DNA of 64,000 nt from Aureimonas jatrophae (GCF_900104035.1 NZ_FNIT01000010.1:1-64000), one strand, 5' to 3'; shown: positions 49,833-61,266, numbered from the stretch's first letter. Notes: generated by a model from the sequence alone, not told the origin. A program made the numbers and translations.

Positions 49833-50813
49833 ATGACCCAGCGTCATTCCAGCGTTCTCGTGATCGGCTCCGGCCCGGCCGGCTACACGGCCGCGATCTA
49901 CGCCGCCCGCGCCATGATGAAGCCGCTGCTCGTCGCCGGCCTTCAGGAGGGCGGCCAGCTCACCATCACCTCCGACGTCGAGAACTATCCCGGCTATCGC
50001 GATCCCGTCGCGGGTCCCTTCCTGATGGAGGAGATGAAGAACCAGGCGCTGAACGTCGGTGCCGAGATGGCGTCCGACCTCATCGTCGAGGCCGACCTCT
50101 CGGTGCGCCCCTTCCGCTTCACCGGCGACTCCGGCACCACCTACACGGCGGACGCCGTGATCATCGCGACCGGCGCGCAGGCCCGCTGGCTGGGCCTCGA
50201 GTCCGAGGCCGCCTTCCAGGGCTTCGGCGTCTCGGCCTGCGCGACCTGCGACGGCTTCTTCTACCGCGGCAAGGACGTCGTGGTGGTGGGCGGCGGCAAC
50301 ACCGCCGTCGAGGAGGCGCTGTACCTGTCGCATATCGCGAAAAGCGTCACCGTGGTCCACCGGCGCGACCATTTCCGCGCCGAGCGCATCATGCAGAACC
50401 GCCTCTTCGCCAAGGACAACGTGCGCGTCGTCTGGAACGCGGAGGTGGCCGAGGTCTTGGGCGAGACGAAGCCCGTGAAGTCGGTGACGGGCGTTCGCCT
50501 GCGCGATCGCAACACCGGCGAGCTGAGCGATCTCGCCGCCCACGGCGTCTTCGTTGCGATCGGCCACGCGCCGGCCACGCAGGTGTTCGGCGACCAGCTG
50601 CGCAAGAAGGACGGCGACTATCTCTGGGTCGAGCCGGGCACGACGCGCACGTCCGTCGAGGGCGTGTTCGCGGCCGGCGACGTCGCGGACGACGTCTACC
50701 GACAGGCGGTGACGGCGGCGGGGCTCGGCTGCATGGCGGCGCTCGAGGCCGAGCGCTGGCTGGCCTCGCAGATCGTGGTGCATGGGGACGGCGTTCGCGA
50801 GGCCGCCGAGTAG
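49833..50813 (+). CDS. trxB: Thioredoxin reductase
   Basis: The 326-residue flavoprotein has the FAD-binding motif VIGSGPAGYTAAIYAAR, the redox-active CATC pair in SACATCDGFFYRG, the NADPH motif VVVGGGNTAVEEALYL and the C-terminal FAD motif GVFAAGDVAD. It reduces thioredoxin with NADPH in the cytoplasm. ATG 49833 gives the usual length; an in-frame ATG at 49797 would add 12 residues. The lsrB-type LysR gene follows by 33 bases, an order conserved in rhizobia. Confidence 0.96.
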   Translation: MTQRHSSVLVIGSGPAGYTAAIYAARAMMKPLLVAGLQEGGQLTITSDVENYPGYRDPVAGPFLMEEMKNQALNVGAEMASDLIVEADLSVRPFRFTGDSGTTYTADAVIIATGAQARWLGLESEAAFQGFGVSACATCDGFFYRGKDVVVVGGGNTAVEEALYLSHIAKSVTVVHRRDHFRAERIMQNRLFAKDNVRVVWNAEVAEVLGETKPVKSVTGVRLRDRNTGELSDLAAHGVFVAIGHAPATQVFGDQLRKKDGDYLWVEPGTTRTSVEGVFAAGDVADDVYRQAVTAAGLGCMAALEAERWLASQIVVHGDGVREAAE

Positions 50814-50846
50814 CATTCGTCTCGAAGGGGGAGGACGGGGCGGACG

Positions 50847-51743
50847 ATGGCGCTCGACTGGGACAAGCTGCGCATCTTTCACGCCGCCGCCGAGGCCGGC
50901 TCCTTCACGCACGCCGCCAACACGCTGAACCTGTCGCAGTCGGCCATCTCGCGCCAGGTCGCGGCGCTGGAGCAGGAGATCGGCGCGCCGCTCTTCCACC
51001 GCCACGCGCGCGGCCTCGTCCTGTCGGAGCCGGGCGAGCTTCTCTACCAGACCGCGAGCGACGTGCTGCGCCAGCTGGAAACGGTGCGCATGCAGCTCAC
51101 CGAGACGCGCGAGAAGCCGAGCGGCAAGCTGCGCGTCACCACCACGGTGGGCCTGGGCTCCGGCTGGCTGACGCAGCGCGCCCAGGAGTTCCTGGAGCTC
51201 TACCCCGAACTCGAGCTCCAGCTCGTCTTCGACAACGAGGAGATCGACCTCACCATGCGCAAGGCGGACTGCGCGATCCGACTGCGCCAGCCGCAGCAGC
51301 CCGACCTCATCCAGCGCCGCCTCTTTACGGTGCATCTCCACGTCTACGCCGCGCCGAGCTATCTCGGGCGCTTCGGCACGCCCCAGACCACCGACGACCT
51401 CGAGCGCCACCGCATCATCACCTTCGGCGAGCCCGCGCCCAACTACCTCCGGAACCTCAACGCGCTGGAGACCGCAGGCCTGCCCGACGGCCAGAGCCGC
51501 CAGCCGATCCTCCAGATCAACAACCTGATGGCCATGAAGTCGGCGATCGAGCGCGGCATCGGGCTGGCGCTCCTGCCGGACTACATGATCGATAAGGACA
51601 CCTCGCTGGTGCAGGTCCTGCCGGAGCTGAACCTCGCCTCGTTCGACACCTATCTCTGCTATCCCGAGCAGCTGCGCGACGCGGCCAAGCTCAAGGTGTT
51701 CCGCGACTTCCTGATCGGCAAGGCGCGGACCTGGAGCTACTGA
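50847..51743 (+). CDS. lsrB: LysR-family regulator, LsrB/VtlR type
   Basis: The 298-residue protein has the N-terminal LysR helix-turn-helix (LRIFHAAAEAGSFTHAANTL, LSQSAISRQVAALE) and a substrate-binding domain with Cys142 in RKADCAIRL. Position directly after trxB and the overall sequence match LsrB of Sinorhizobium and Agrobacterium and VtlR of Brucella. Those proteins control symbiosis or virulence, oxidative stress response and AbcR small RNAs. An AbcR-like RNA follows about 115 bases downstream, reinforcing the assignment. GGGGGAGG precedes the ATG. Confidence 0.88.
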   Translation: MALDWDKLRIFHAAAEAGSFTHAANTLNLSQSAISRQVAALEQEIGAPLFHRHARGLVLSEPGELLYQTASDVLRQLETVRMQLTETREKPSGKLRVTTTVGLGSGWLTQRAQEFLELYPELELQLVFDNEEIDLTMRKADCAIRLRQPQQPDLIQRRLFTVHLHVYAAPSYLGRFGTPQTTDDLERHRIITFGEPAPNYLRNLNALETAGLPDGQSRQPILQINNLMAMKSAIERGIGLALLPDYMIDKDTSLVQVLPELNLASFDTYLCYPEQLRDAAKLKVFRDFLIGKARTWSY

Positions 51744-51857
51744 GGCCACGCGCGCGGACGCCCGTCGCACGGAATCGTTTCATGCGTCGCTCGCATGCCG
51801 CATGCGCGATCGGTGCACTGGTCGTCCCCGGCCGCGCGTCTAGCTGCTGACGCAATC

Positions 51858-51969
51858 GGCTGGACCGCTCTCCTCCTCCCGGGCGCCCGCCCCGATTGTT
51901 TCCTCCCAGGGGTCCAAGCGGCCCCTTACTTTCAGGCCGGGCTCCGAACAGGAACCCGGCCTTCTTCTT
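51858..51969 (+). ncRNA. abcR: AbcR (alpha-r15 family) small regulatory RNA candidate
   Basis: Downstream of lsrB lies a stretch with two CTCCTCCC-type unpaired motifs (51870-51879 and 51899-51908). These are the anti-Shine-Dalgarno seeds of AbcR RNAs. The segment ccttactttcaggcc and a terminator hairpin ggccggg / cccggcc at 51935-51961 followed by ttcttctt come next. Sequence style, length of roughly 110 nt and position beside an lsrB/vtlR gene all match. AbcR RNAs work with Hfq to silence ABC-transporter mRNAs. The 5' end is estimated, and no promoter was assigned. The rest of the gap to 52227 shows no gene. Confidence 0.72.
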
Positions 51970-52227
51970 GTCCGGGAGCGCGACCGACTAGGCTTATTCG
52001 GGACCATGCTCTGAAACGATAGTCTATCGGTAAGTCAAACTGATCGTATGACCGACGAATACTGAACGGATTTTGAAAATTGCGGTCCGAATTGGGAACC
52101 GGACGGCCGGACCGGACGCTATAGCGCCACCTCACGCCGTCGTGAGGCCGCGCCCTCACCGGATCGCGCCTCGCTCGGGCGTCCGGTTGCACGGCGTATC
52201 CCTCCGCAACCCGGAAAGGTCGCCCCC

Positions 52228-53346
52228 ATGCTCCGCTGGCTGCAATTTGGCGATCTGCATGCCTGCGAGGGCGACGAATGGGAGAGCCTCGGGCGCTTCC
52301 GGCAGCTCGTCGAGGAGGCGAACCGCGACATCGCGCACCGGATCGACTTCGCCGTCCTGCCGGGCGACAACGCCAACCATGCGACGCCCGAGCAGTTCCG
52401 GCGCGTGGCCGAGACGGGGCGCCAGCTTCGCGCGCCGCTTCACGTCCTGCCGGGCGACCACGACTACGAGGCAGGGCACCTCGACGACTTCCGCGCGCTG
52501 CTCGCGCCCGAGACCCTGCCGCGCGCCGAGATGCACGGCGACACGCGCGTCGTGTTCCTCGACATCGTGAGTGCGGGCTCGGGCGGGCCGGACTTCCGCC
52601 TCGGGCGCGAGCAGACCGCCTGGCTGCGGCGCACGCTCGCCGACACGGCCGGGGCACGGCGCACGGTGGTCTTCATGCACGCCTTTCCCGGCGACCTGCG
52701 CGAGGGCGGCGACGAGGTGGCGGCGCTGTTTGCGGCCGGCGGGGTCGCCTATGTCGGCACCGGCCATACCCACTACAACGACCTCCTGAACGACGGGCAC
52801 GTCGTCTACGGCGCGACGCGCTCGACCGGCGAGATCGAGGAAGGCGCGCCGGGCTTCTCGGTCTCGGCGCTGGATGGCGACGTCGTGTCCTGGCGCTTTC
52901 GCGAGTTGGGCCACCACGGTCCCTTCGTGCTCGTCACCTCGCCGTCGGACATCCGCCTCGTGACCGACCCGCAGTCGCGCACGCAGGTGCCCGACGGTGC
53001 GATCGAGGTGCGGGCCGAGGTGTTCGGCGCCGACGCCACGGCCGGCGTCACCGCGCGGCTCGGCGACGGGCGTGGCGCGGAGCTCGCGCGCGGCGCGGAC
53101 GGAACCTGGTGCGGTCGCTTCGACGGCGTGCCCGACGGGCTGCACCGCCTCACCGTCACCGCGCGCAACGCGGCGGGCGAGACCGACAGCGACGGGGTGG
53201 ACGTGCTTCTGCGGGGCGCGCGCGAGCGCCCCAAGCGAGGGGCCGCGATCGCGCTCGGGCGCGACGTGCATTCGGTGCGCAGCTGGCCCGAGAAGGGCAT
53301 TCCCGGCGGCCGGCTCGGTCCGAACGCCAACGGGCGCAAGTGGTAG
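52228..53346 (+). CDS. Calcineurin-like metallophosphoesterase
   Basis: The 372-residue protein carries the dimetal phosphoesterase motifs in order: FGDLHA (Asp, His), LPGDNANH (Asp, Asn), LPGDHDYE, VFMHAFPG and GTGHTHYN. The catalytic domain covers about residues 1-230. The C-terminal 140 residues form an Ig-like beta domain (DGAIEVRAEVFGADATAG, DGLHRLTVTARNAAGE), which suggests recognition of another protein or nucleotide. No signal peptide is seen. The substrate is unknown; cyclic nucleotides or phosphoproteins are possibilities. The gene stands alone. Confidence 0.88.
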   Translation: MLRWLQFGDLHACEGDEWESLGRFRQLVEEANRDIAHRIDFAVLPGDNANHATPEQFRRVAETGRQLRAPLHVLPGDHDYEAGHLDDFRALLAPETLPRAEMHGDTRVVFLDIVSAGSGGPDFRLGREQTAWLRRTLADTAGARRTVVFMHAFPGDLREGGDEVAALFAAGGVAYVGTGHTHYNDLLNDGHVVYGATRSTGEIEEGAPGFSVSALDGDVVSWRFRELGHHGPFVLVTSPSDIRLVTDPQSRTQVPDGAIEVRAEVFGADATAGVTARLGDGRGAELARGADGTWCGRFDGVPDGLHRLTVTARNAAGETDSDGVDVLLRGARERPKRGAAIALGRDVHSVRSWPEKGIPGGRLGPNANGRKW

Positions 53347-53392
53347 CGCCTTTGCCGGGACCCGCGATGGCCCCGGCGCGAGGCGTCTCGTT

Positions 53393-55452
<2,060 letters not shown>

Positions 55453-55459
55453 ACGCAAA

Positions 55460-55490
55460 GGGCCCGCTCCGGATGCACCGGAGCGGGCCC
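55460..55490. terminator. Strong hairpin between convergent genes
   Basis: A perfect 13-bp GC-rich inverted repeat (gggcccgctccgg / ccggagcgggccc) with a five-base loop lies 8 bases after the GST stop. It lacks a T-run but its position between convergent genes supports a terminator role. Confidence 0.7.
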
Positions 55491-55516
55491 GCCGAGCCGT
55501 CAGGGGCTGGCGTCGA

Positions 55517-56005
55517 TCAATCGTCGAGGCCGAGCGCGTCGAGGTCGGTGTCGGGCGCCGAGGTCAGCGTCTCGCGGGTCAGGCTCGGCGCGTTGACGCG
55601 CAGGTCGTCGCCGTCCATCGCGATCTGCATCGCGCTCCAGTTCACGAGCACGTCCTTCTCGCCGACGCCCAGGAAGCCGCCGACCTCGAGGATCACCGCC
55701 TGGATCGAGCCGTCGGCGTTGATGATAAAGTCCTCGATCTCGCCGATCTTCTCGTTGTTGGCGCCATAAACGTCCTCGTCGTCCAGCGCGCCGGTGCGGA
55801 AGTAGGTCGGCATGGCGCCGGCGGCCGGCGGGGTCAGGGTCACGAAGTCGCCGCCGGCGGCAGCGGTTGTCGCGGCGGGCGCCATGCCCGTGGTCGCGGG
55901 CGCCGTCGTGGTGGCCGGCGCGGTCGTCGTGGCGGGCGCGGTCTGGGCAAGGGCGGCGCCAGCGGTGGCGAGCGAGGCGAGGGCGACGAGGGCGAGACGC
56001 TTCAT
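55517..56005 (-). CDS. Exported PRC-barrel domain protein
   Basis: The 162-residue protein has a signal peptide (cleavage near AALAQ, residue 20). A low-complexity Ala/Thr/Pro linker and one PRC-barrel domain (about 65-140) follow, with VYGANNEKIGEIEDFIINAD and VILEVGGFLGVGEKDV. PRC-barrel proteins of this exported type are common in rhizobia and may sense or bind envelope components, but no clear function is known. ATG 56005 is the natural start after the signal sequence. It is convergent with the GST gene. Confidence 0.83.
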   Translation of the reverse strand: MKRLALVALASLATAGAALAQTAPATTTAPATTTAPATTGMAPAATTAAAGGDFVTLTPPAAGAMPTYFRTGALDDEDVYGANNEKIGEIEDFIINADGSIQAVILEVGGFLGVGEKDVLVNWSAMQIAMDGDDLRVNAPSLTRETLTSAPDTDLDALGLDD

Positions 56006-56195
56006 GGAACAATCCTTGGGTACGGTGTTGGGCGAGGCCGGGCCGCTGGCGCGGTGGGCCTTCCCTCCTTGAAGGGTGCGACAAACTGTTCGGTTCCCGC
56101 GACCCGACAAGAAGCTCGCCGCCTCGCGCGCTTGCCGTCCGCCGCACGCTTGCGGCAGTCTGCGCCGCACGACCCCAGCGCCGAGGACCGATCGC

Positions 56196-56609
56196 TTGTC
56201 TGTTTCCGAGCCCGACGACCAGCCCCGCGGCGACCTGACGATCCGCGTCCAGGCCATGCCCGCCGACATGAACGCGGCCGGCGACGTGTTCGGGGGATGG
56301 GTCATGGCGCAGATGGACCTGGCGGCCGGCATCCGGGGCGCCGAGCGGGCCGGCGGCCGCGTCGTGACGGCCGCGGTCGAGACGCTGGCCTTCCGGCGTC
56401 CGGTGCATGTGGGCGATACGCTGTGCGTTTATACGCAGGTCGAGCAGGTCGGCCGCACCTCGATCCGCATCCGGGCCGAAGCCTGGGCGCGGCGCTACCT
56501 CAAGCCCCAGCGCGAAAAGGTGACCGAGGGCGTCTTCGTGATGGTGCATCTGGACGAGGCCGGCCGGCCCGCGGCGGTCGGCGAGGCGCCCCCGTCCCTC
56601 GCCTCCTGA
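56196..56609 (+). CDS. Acyl-CoA thioesterase, YciA-like hotdog fold
   Basis: The 137-residue protein (from TTG 56196) has the hotdog thioesterase signature. MPADMNAAGDVFGGWVMAQMDLAA includes the catalytic Asn and Asp region, with VHVGDTLCVYTQVEQVGRTS following. It would hydrolyse acyl-CoA esters and so control free CoA and acyl pools. GAGGACC precedes the TTG; an ATG at 56076 would give a longer but atypical N-terminus. It diverges from the PRC-barrel gene. Confidence 0.85.
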   Translation: MSVSEPDDQPRGDLTIRVQAMPADMNAAGDVFGGWVMAQMDLAAGIRGAERAGGRVVTAAVETLAFRRPVHVGDTLCVYTQVEQVGRTSIRIRAEAWARRYLKPQREKVTEGVFVMVHLDEAGRPAAVGEAPPSLAS

Positions 56610-57440
56610 GCGCGTTCGCGCCCGGCCGATCCCTTTGCCGTTCCGGCGGACGCCGCGCTCCATACGCAGCGCTCGCCTGTCATGACGCGAGGACAGCGGC
56701 GAGACGCGCGGGCATGTCCCGACCCTCACGCGAACGCGCGGCGCGGATCCGTTCGCACCCGTCCCGCCTGACCGGGTCGAGGCCGATGCCGGTGCGGTCG
56801 CGGGATAGCCGCGTCGGCATTCCAGGGGGCTGGGATGGCCACCCGCGGACGACGCCGGATCGAGGTGACGTCTTCGCCGGGGTCCAACTGGAGAACCAGG
56901 CCGGCAACGCCCTTCAGCCTGTGCGACCGGGCCCACGGCGGTGGTGAAAGACGCCGGTCAGCCCGGCGACGCACGACTGAGGGGACGGCGCCGCATTCAG
57001 CCGCGTCCCGTCGGTGCCGATCGAAACCGCTGAGCCGTCGTCGCGCCGGGTTTGAGGTCACCCAGATGAAGCCGCTGCAAGGAGGTCGCTCTCGCGGCGC
57101 CGCTGCCGCAGGGCGCCGCATCAGGGTCTGCCACACGATGCGCTCCACATGTTCACGAAGGCGTCACGAGGCGCTGTGTTGGCGCTCGAAGCACCTTGCG
57201 CCGATCATGGGTGTCATCAGGGCGGCGGGCTGCGTCGGCCTGCTCCGGGAATGGCGGGCACGGTTGTCGTCCTGCCCCGAGTCTCGCGGATCGCCCTCCC
57301 CTATACGGATGGCCCCAGCGCCCGGAATGGCGCGCACAAGCCGAACCGCTGCGAGCGCACGGCGAGCGCGGAGCCAAACGATCCGGTCTGGTGTCGCAGG
57401 GTACCCCAGGCCCCGCCCGCCGCGGCTCCCAGCAACCGCC
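56610..57440. other. Gene-free stretch of about 830 bases
   Basis: Several open frames cross this stretch on both strands because of the high GC content, but none has a domain, a good ribosome binding site or coding-like third-position bias that I can support. It may contain decayed genes or the 3' region of the chemotaxis gene transcript. No tRNA, strong terminator or repeat was recognised. Confidence 0.45.
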
Positions 57441-58571
57441 TCAGGCGGCGCGCGCCAGTCCGGGCCTTGCGGCGGCATCGGGCTTGGTGGCGGCCGACGA
57501 ACTCAGCATCTGTCCGGACTGGTCGAGCCGCTGCAGCACCTCGTTGATCTGCTCGGCGCCGACCGACTGCTCGCGGCAGGCCGCCGAGATCTCCGACACC
57601 AGCTCCGTGGTCCGCTTGATGTGGGGCACCAGCGCCGCCAGGCTCTCGCCCGCCGCCTCCGAGGTTTGCAGCGTTTCGGCGGTCAGCGCCTCGATCTCGT
57701 TCGCGGCCCGCCCGGCGCGCTCGGCGAGCTTGCGCACCTCGCTCGCCACCACCGCGAAGCCCTTGCCGTGCGAGCCGGCGCGCGCCGCCTCGATCGCCGC
57801 GTTCAGCGCGAGAAGGTCGGTCTGTCGCGCGATCTCCTGCACCACCGACACGCGCTCGGCGATGGTGCGCGTGGCGGCCACGGACTTCGCCACCGCCTCG
57901 CCGCCCAGCGCCGCGCTCTCCGACGCTTCCAGCGCCAGCTTCTCGGTGCGGCCCGCGTTGTCGGCGTTCTGGCGAATGTTGGCGGTCATCTCCTCCATGG
58001 TCGAGGAGGCGTCGCCGAGCGAGCGCGCCTGTTCGTCGGCGAGCCGCTGGCGCTCGGCGTCGCGCGCGGCCTTTTCCGCCTCCAGCGCCTCGAAATAGGT
58101 CGAGATGCCGAGATCCATGTCGAGAACCGCAAGCTTCACGAGGATGCCGACGATCCGCGCCGCCTCGCGCGTGCGCCGCCGGCTCGTCAGTCCGCGCCCG
58201 ACCAGGGCGGGAACCAGCTCCGCGATCATGGTCTCCAGGATCAGCGCGTAGCCGCCGAGGTGCCAGCGCGGCTCGAGGCCGATGCGCGCATGGACGCGAC
58301 CGATGCGCTGGGCGTTCTCGGCATAGCCCGCGTCGATCGCGCCCGCCGCGATGCGGCTCCAGTGGTCGCCCTGCGCCGCTCGCGCCGCGTCCAGTCGCTT
58401 GGCGTCGGGAAAGAAGCGCCGGACGTCCGGGGTCGCCTCGACCTGGGCATAGAAGGTTCCGAGCGCCCGCTCCACCGCGCGGCCCACGAGCTCGCGATGC
58501 GGCGCGAGCGCCGCCAGCGCCTCGGGCTCGATCCCCAGGAAGTCGAGACGCTCTTGAAAGGACCTGTCCAT
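57441..58571 (-). CDS. Globin-coupled chemotaxis transducer (HemAT-like), cytoplasmic
   Basis: The 376-residue protein has an N-terminal sensor globin (about 1-150) with the proximal His in [16 protein letters not shown] short linker and an MCP signalling domain follow (about 180-370), with the conserved tip [20 protein letters not shown]. No membrane span is present, so it is a soluble transducer. It should bind heme and oxygen and control CheA. The MCP part is short and lacks a C-terminal CheR/CheB docking pentapeptide. No che genes are nearby, so its partners are elsewhere. Confidence 0.9.
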   Translation of the reverse strand: MDRSFQERLDFLGIEPEALAALAPHRELVGRAVERALGTFYAQVEATPDVRRFFPDAKRLDAARAAQGDHWSRIAAGAIDAGYAENAQRIGRVHARIGLEPRWHLGGYALILETMIAELVPALVGRGLTSRRRTREAARIVGILVKLAVLDMDLGISTYFEALEAEKAARDAERQRLADEQARSLGDASSTMEEMTANIRQNADNAGRTEKLALEASESAALGGEAVAKSVAATRTIAERVSVVQEIARQTDLLALNAAIEAARAGSHGKGFAVVASEVRKLAERAGRAANEIEALTAETLQTSEAAGESLAALVPHIKRTTELVSEISAACREQSVGAEQINEVLQRLDQSGQMLSSSAATKPDAAARPGLARAA

Positions 58572-58815
58572 GCCCGTCGCCGCCGTTCGTCCGTGCGTGA
58601 TTGCCGCGGCCGAGGATGGGGCGCGTGGGTGAAGCGGACGATAAGGCTGGCATCGGGATGACTACGTAGCCGCAGGACGCAGTTCCCGCAGGCTGACTCC
58701 CCGGCCGAAGCCCCGCTCGTTCTGGACAACGCGGCGTCCGACGGGGCAAATGCGCCCGACCCTTCCGCGCCCGCCGCCTCCCGCGCGCCGCGGCCCTCCT
58801 GCCAAGTGCCCGTCC

Positions 58816-60579
58816 ATGCTCGCTCGCTTCTTCTCCTACTACGCGCCGTGGCGCGGCCTGTTCGTGCTCGACTTCACCTGCGCGGTGGCGGCCGGCCTCC
58901 TGGAGCTCGGCTTTCCGATCGCGGTGAAGCTCTTCATCGACGACCTCCTGCCGGGCGGCGACTGGGGGCTGATCGTGCTGGCCTCGCTCGGCCTGCTCCT
59001 GATCTACGCGCTCAACACCGGTCTGATGGCCGTGGTCACCTACTGGGGCCACATGCTCGGCATCAACATCGAAACCGAGATGCGCCGGCGCGCCTTCGAC
59101 CATCTCCAGAAGCTGAGCTTCGGCTACTTCGACGAGCGCAAGACGGGCCATCTCGTCGGGCGCCTGACCAAGGATCTTGAGGAGATCGGCGAGGTCGCGC
59201 ACCACGGGCCGGAGGATCTCTTCATCGCGGTGATGACCTTTGTCGGCGCCTTCCTGCTCATGGTGTCCGTGCATGTCGAGCTGGCGCTGATCACGGCGGT
59301 CGTGGTGCCGCTCGGCACCTGGCTGACCGCGCGCTACGGCAACCGCATGACGCGCACCTGGCACGCCATCTACGGCTCGGTCGGCGACTTCAACGCGCGG
59401 ATCGAGGAGAATGTCGGCGGCATCCGCGTGGTGAAGAGCTTCGCCAACGAGGACCACGAGCGGGCCCTGTTCGACGCGAACAACCAAGGCTACCGCGCGC
59501 GCAAGCTCGACGCCTACCGCATCATGGCCATGAGCCAGTCGCTGAACTACCTGTCGATGCGCCTGACGCAGGTCATCGTGATGCTGGCCGGCACCTGGTT
59601 CGTGATCCAGAACGACCTCAGCTACGGCGGCTTCGTCGGCTTCCTGCTTCTGGTCAACGTCTTCTTCCGGCCGGTCGAGAAGATCGCGGCGGTTCTCGAA
59701 ACCTACCCGAAGGGTATCGCGGGCTTTCGCCGCTACACCGAGTTCCTCCACACCGAGCCCGACATCGTGGACGCGCCGAACGCCGTCCCGGTCGACCGGC
59801 TCACCGGCGCCATCGCGTTTCGCGACGTGCGCTTCGGCTACCGGGCCGGGCGGCCCGTCCTGCAGGGCATCGACCTCGAGGTGCGGCCCGGCGAGACGGT
59901 GGCCTTCGTCGGCCCGTCGGGCGCCGGCAAGACCACGATCTGCTCGCTGGTTCCCCGCTTCTACGACGTCACCGGCGGCGCGATCCTGATCGACGGCATC
60001 GACATCCGGCAGATGCGGCTGGCCGACCTGCGCCGGCGCATCGGCGTCGTGCAGCAGGACGTCTTCCTGTTCAGCGGCACGATCCGCGAGAACATCGCCT
60101 ACGGCCGCCTCGACGCAACGGAAGGCGAGATCGTGTCGGCGCTGCGCCGCGCGCGGCTGGAGGAGACGGTCGCCGCCCTTCCCGAGGGTCTCGACACCGT
60201 GGTGGGCGAGCGCGGCGTGAAGCTGTCGGGCGGGCAGAAGCAGCGCCTGTCGATCGCGCGCATGTTCCTGAAGGATCCCGACATCCTGATCCTCGACGAG
60301 GCGACCTCCGCGCTCGACACCGAGACCGAGCGGCTGATCCAGGCGTCTCTCACCGAGCTTGCCGAGGGGCGCACCAGCCTCGTGATCGCCCATCGCCTGT
60401 CCACCATCCGCCATGCCGACCGCATCGCGGTGATCGAGGCGGGCCGCATCGTGGAGACCGGCAGCCACGCCGAACTCCTGCGCGCCGGCGGTCCCTATCG
60501 CCGCCTGATCGAGGCGCAGGAGGTCGTTCTCGGCGCCAACGACGGCGCGCTGCCCCCTCGCCGGTCGCCGGCCGCTTGA
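58816..60579 (+). CDS. ABC exporter, fused permease and ATPase (MsbA-like)
   Basis: The 587-residue protein has six helices in its N-terminal exporter domain. The C-terminal ATPase domain shows Walker A (GPSGAGKTTICSLVPRF), Q-loop (IGVVQQDVFLF), signature (VKLSGGQKQRLSIARMF) and Walker B (ILILDEATSALD). The permease motif FDHLQKLSFGYFDERKTG is typical of lipid/multidrug exporters. It works as a dimer in the inner membrane; the substrate is unknown. ATG 58816 begins MLARFFSYYAPWR; an upstream in-frame ATG at 58750 is less likely. A strong terminator follows. Confidence 0.88.
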   Translation: MLARFFSYYAPWRGLFVLDFTCAVAAGLLELGFPIAVKLFIDDLLPGGDWGLIVLASLGLLLIYALNTGLMAVVTYWGHMLGINIETEMRRRAFDHLQKLSFGYFDERKTGHLVGRLTKDLEEIGEVAHHGPEDLFIAVMTFVGAFLLMVSVHVELALITAVVVPLGTWLTARYGNRMTRTWHAIYGSVGDFNARIEENVGGIRVVKSFANEDHERALFDANNQGYRARKLDAYRIMAMSQSLNYLSMRLTQVIVMLAGTWFVIQNDLSYGGFVGFLLLVNVFFRPVEKIAAVLETYPKGIAGFRRYTEFLHTEPDIVDAPNAVPVDRLTGAIAFRDVRFGYRAGRPVLQGIDLEVRPGETVAFVGPSGAGKTTICSLVPRFYDVTGGAILIDGIDIRQMRLADLRRRIGVVQQDVFLFSGTIRENIAYGRLDATEGEIVSALRRARLEETVAALPEGLDTVVGERGVKLSGGQKQRLSIARMFLKDPDILILDEATSALDTETERLIQASLTELAEGRTSLVIAHRLSTIRHADRIAVIEAGRIVETGSHAELLRAGGPYRRLIEAQEVVLGANDGALPPRRSPAA

Positions 60580-60590
60580 TCGCGACCGGA

Positions 60591-60624
60591 AAAGGCCGGC
60601 GCCCCGTCGGGAGCGCCGGCCTTT
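60591..60624. terminator. Strong terminator between convergent genes
   Basis: A 12-bp inverted repeat (aaaggccggcgc / gcgccggccttt) with a ten-base loop and flanking A/T bases lies between the ABC exporter gene and the convergent gene at 60640. It can serve both directions. Confidence 0.85.
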
Positions 60625-60639
60625 CCGTCGTCGATGCCC

Positions 60640-61266
60640 TTAGTTGGCGGGCGGCGGGGTCGGGGCCGCGTCACCGGCCGCCGGCGGCGGCGGCGGGGTG
60701 GCGCCGCTCTCGGGCGGGGTCACGAGCGAGCGCGGCGGCGGGGGAACCTCGGTGCCCGCGGTCTCGCCGCGCATCGCCGAGATGATCGGCTGGGCGGCCT
60801 CGATGCAGTCGGCGATCGGCTCGTCGCCGCAGCGCACGTCGAGCGAGCGGCCCTCGCCCAGGTCGATCGAGAAGCCGGCCATCGGCATGGGCGGCGCCGG
60901 CGGCGGACCGCGGCGCGGGCCATCGCCGCGCGGACCCATGCCACGCGGGCCCATGTCCATCATGTCGCGCGGGCCGCCCGGACGCGGGCCCGGCTCGTCG
61001 GCGCGCGCCCAGCGATCGCCGTAGCGCATGTCGCGCGGCGAGGGCTCGGGCCGGTCGTCGCGCCGGTCGGCGCGGTCCTCGTCACGGTCACGGTCCCGGT
61101 CGCGGTCCCGGTCGCGATCCTTGTCGCGATCCTTGTCGCGGTCGCGATCGCGGTCCCGGTCGGGGCGCTCCATGCGATAGCTGTCCTCGTCGTCGCGCTC
61201 CTGCGCATGCGCCAGGGGCACGACCGACGTCGCCAGGAGGGCGGCCAGTGTGAGGTGCTTCAACAT
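60640..61266 (-). CDS. Secreted low-complexity protein with Arg-Asp repeats
   Basis: The 208-residue protein has a signal peptide (cleavage near AHAQ, residue 22). An extended run of alternating Arg/Asp and Lys/Asp pairs occupies about residues 35-70, encoded by repeated hexamers at roughly 61085-61170. A Pro/Gly/Met-rich stretch follows, then a short ordered part (FSIDLGEGRSLDVRCGDEP) with two cysteines, and a Pro-rich tail. Most of it should be disordered. It is exported to the periplasm or beyond; the function is unknown. ATG 61266 is chosen for the signal peptide. Confidence 0.75.
   Translation of the reverse strand: MLKHLTLAALLATSVVPLAHAQERDDEDSYRMERPDRDRDRDRDKDRDKDRDRDRDRDRDRDEDRADRRDDRPEPSPRDMRYGDRWARADEPGPRPGGPRDMMDMGPRGMGPRGDGPRRGPPPAPPMPMAGFSIDLGEGRSLDVRCGDEPIADCIEAAQPIISAMRGETAGTEVPPPPRSLVTPPESGATPPPPPAAGDAAPTPPPAN

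Noticed and set aside
56726-57148. A 140-codon reverse frame in the gene-free stretch
   Set aside because: Arg/Pro-rich composition with no motif and no good start; typical of chance frames at this GC content.
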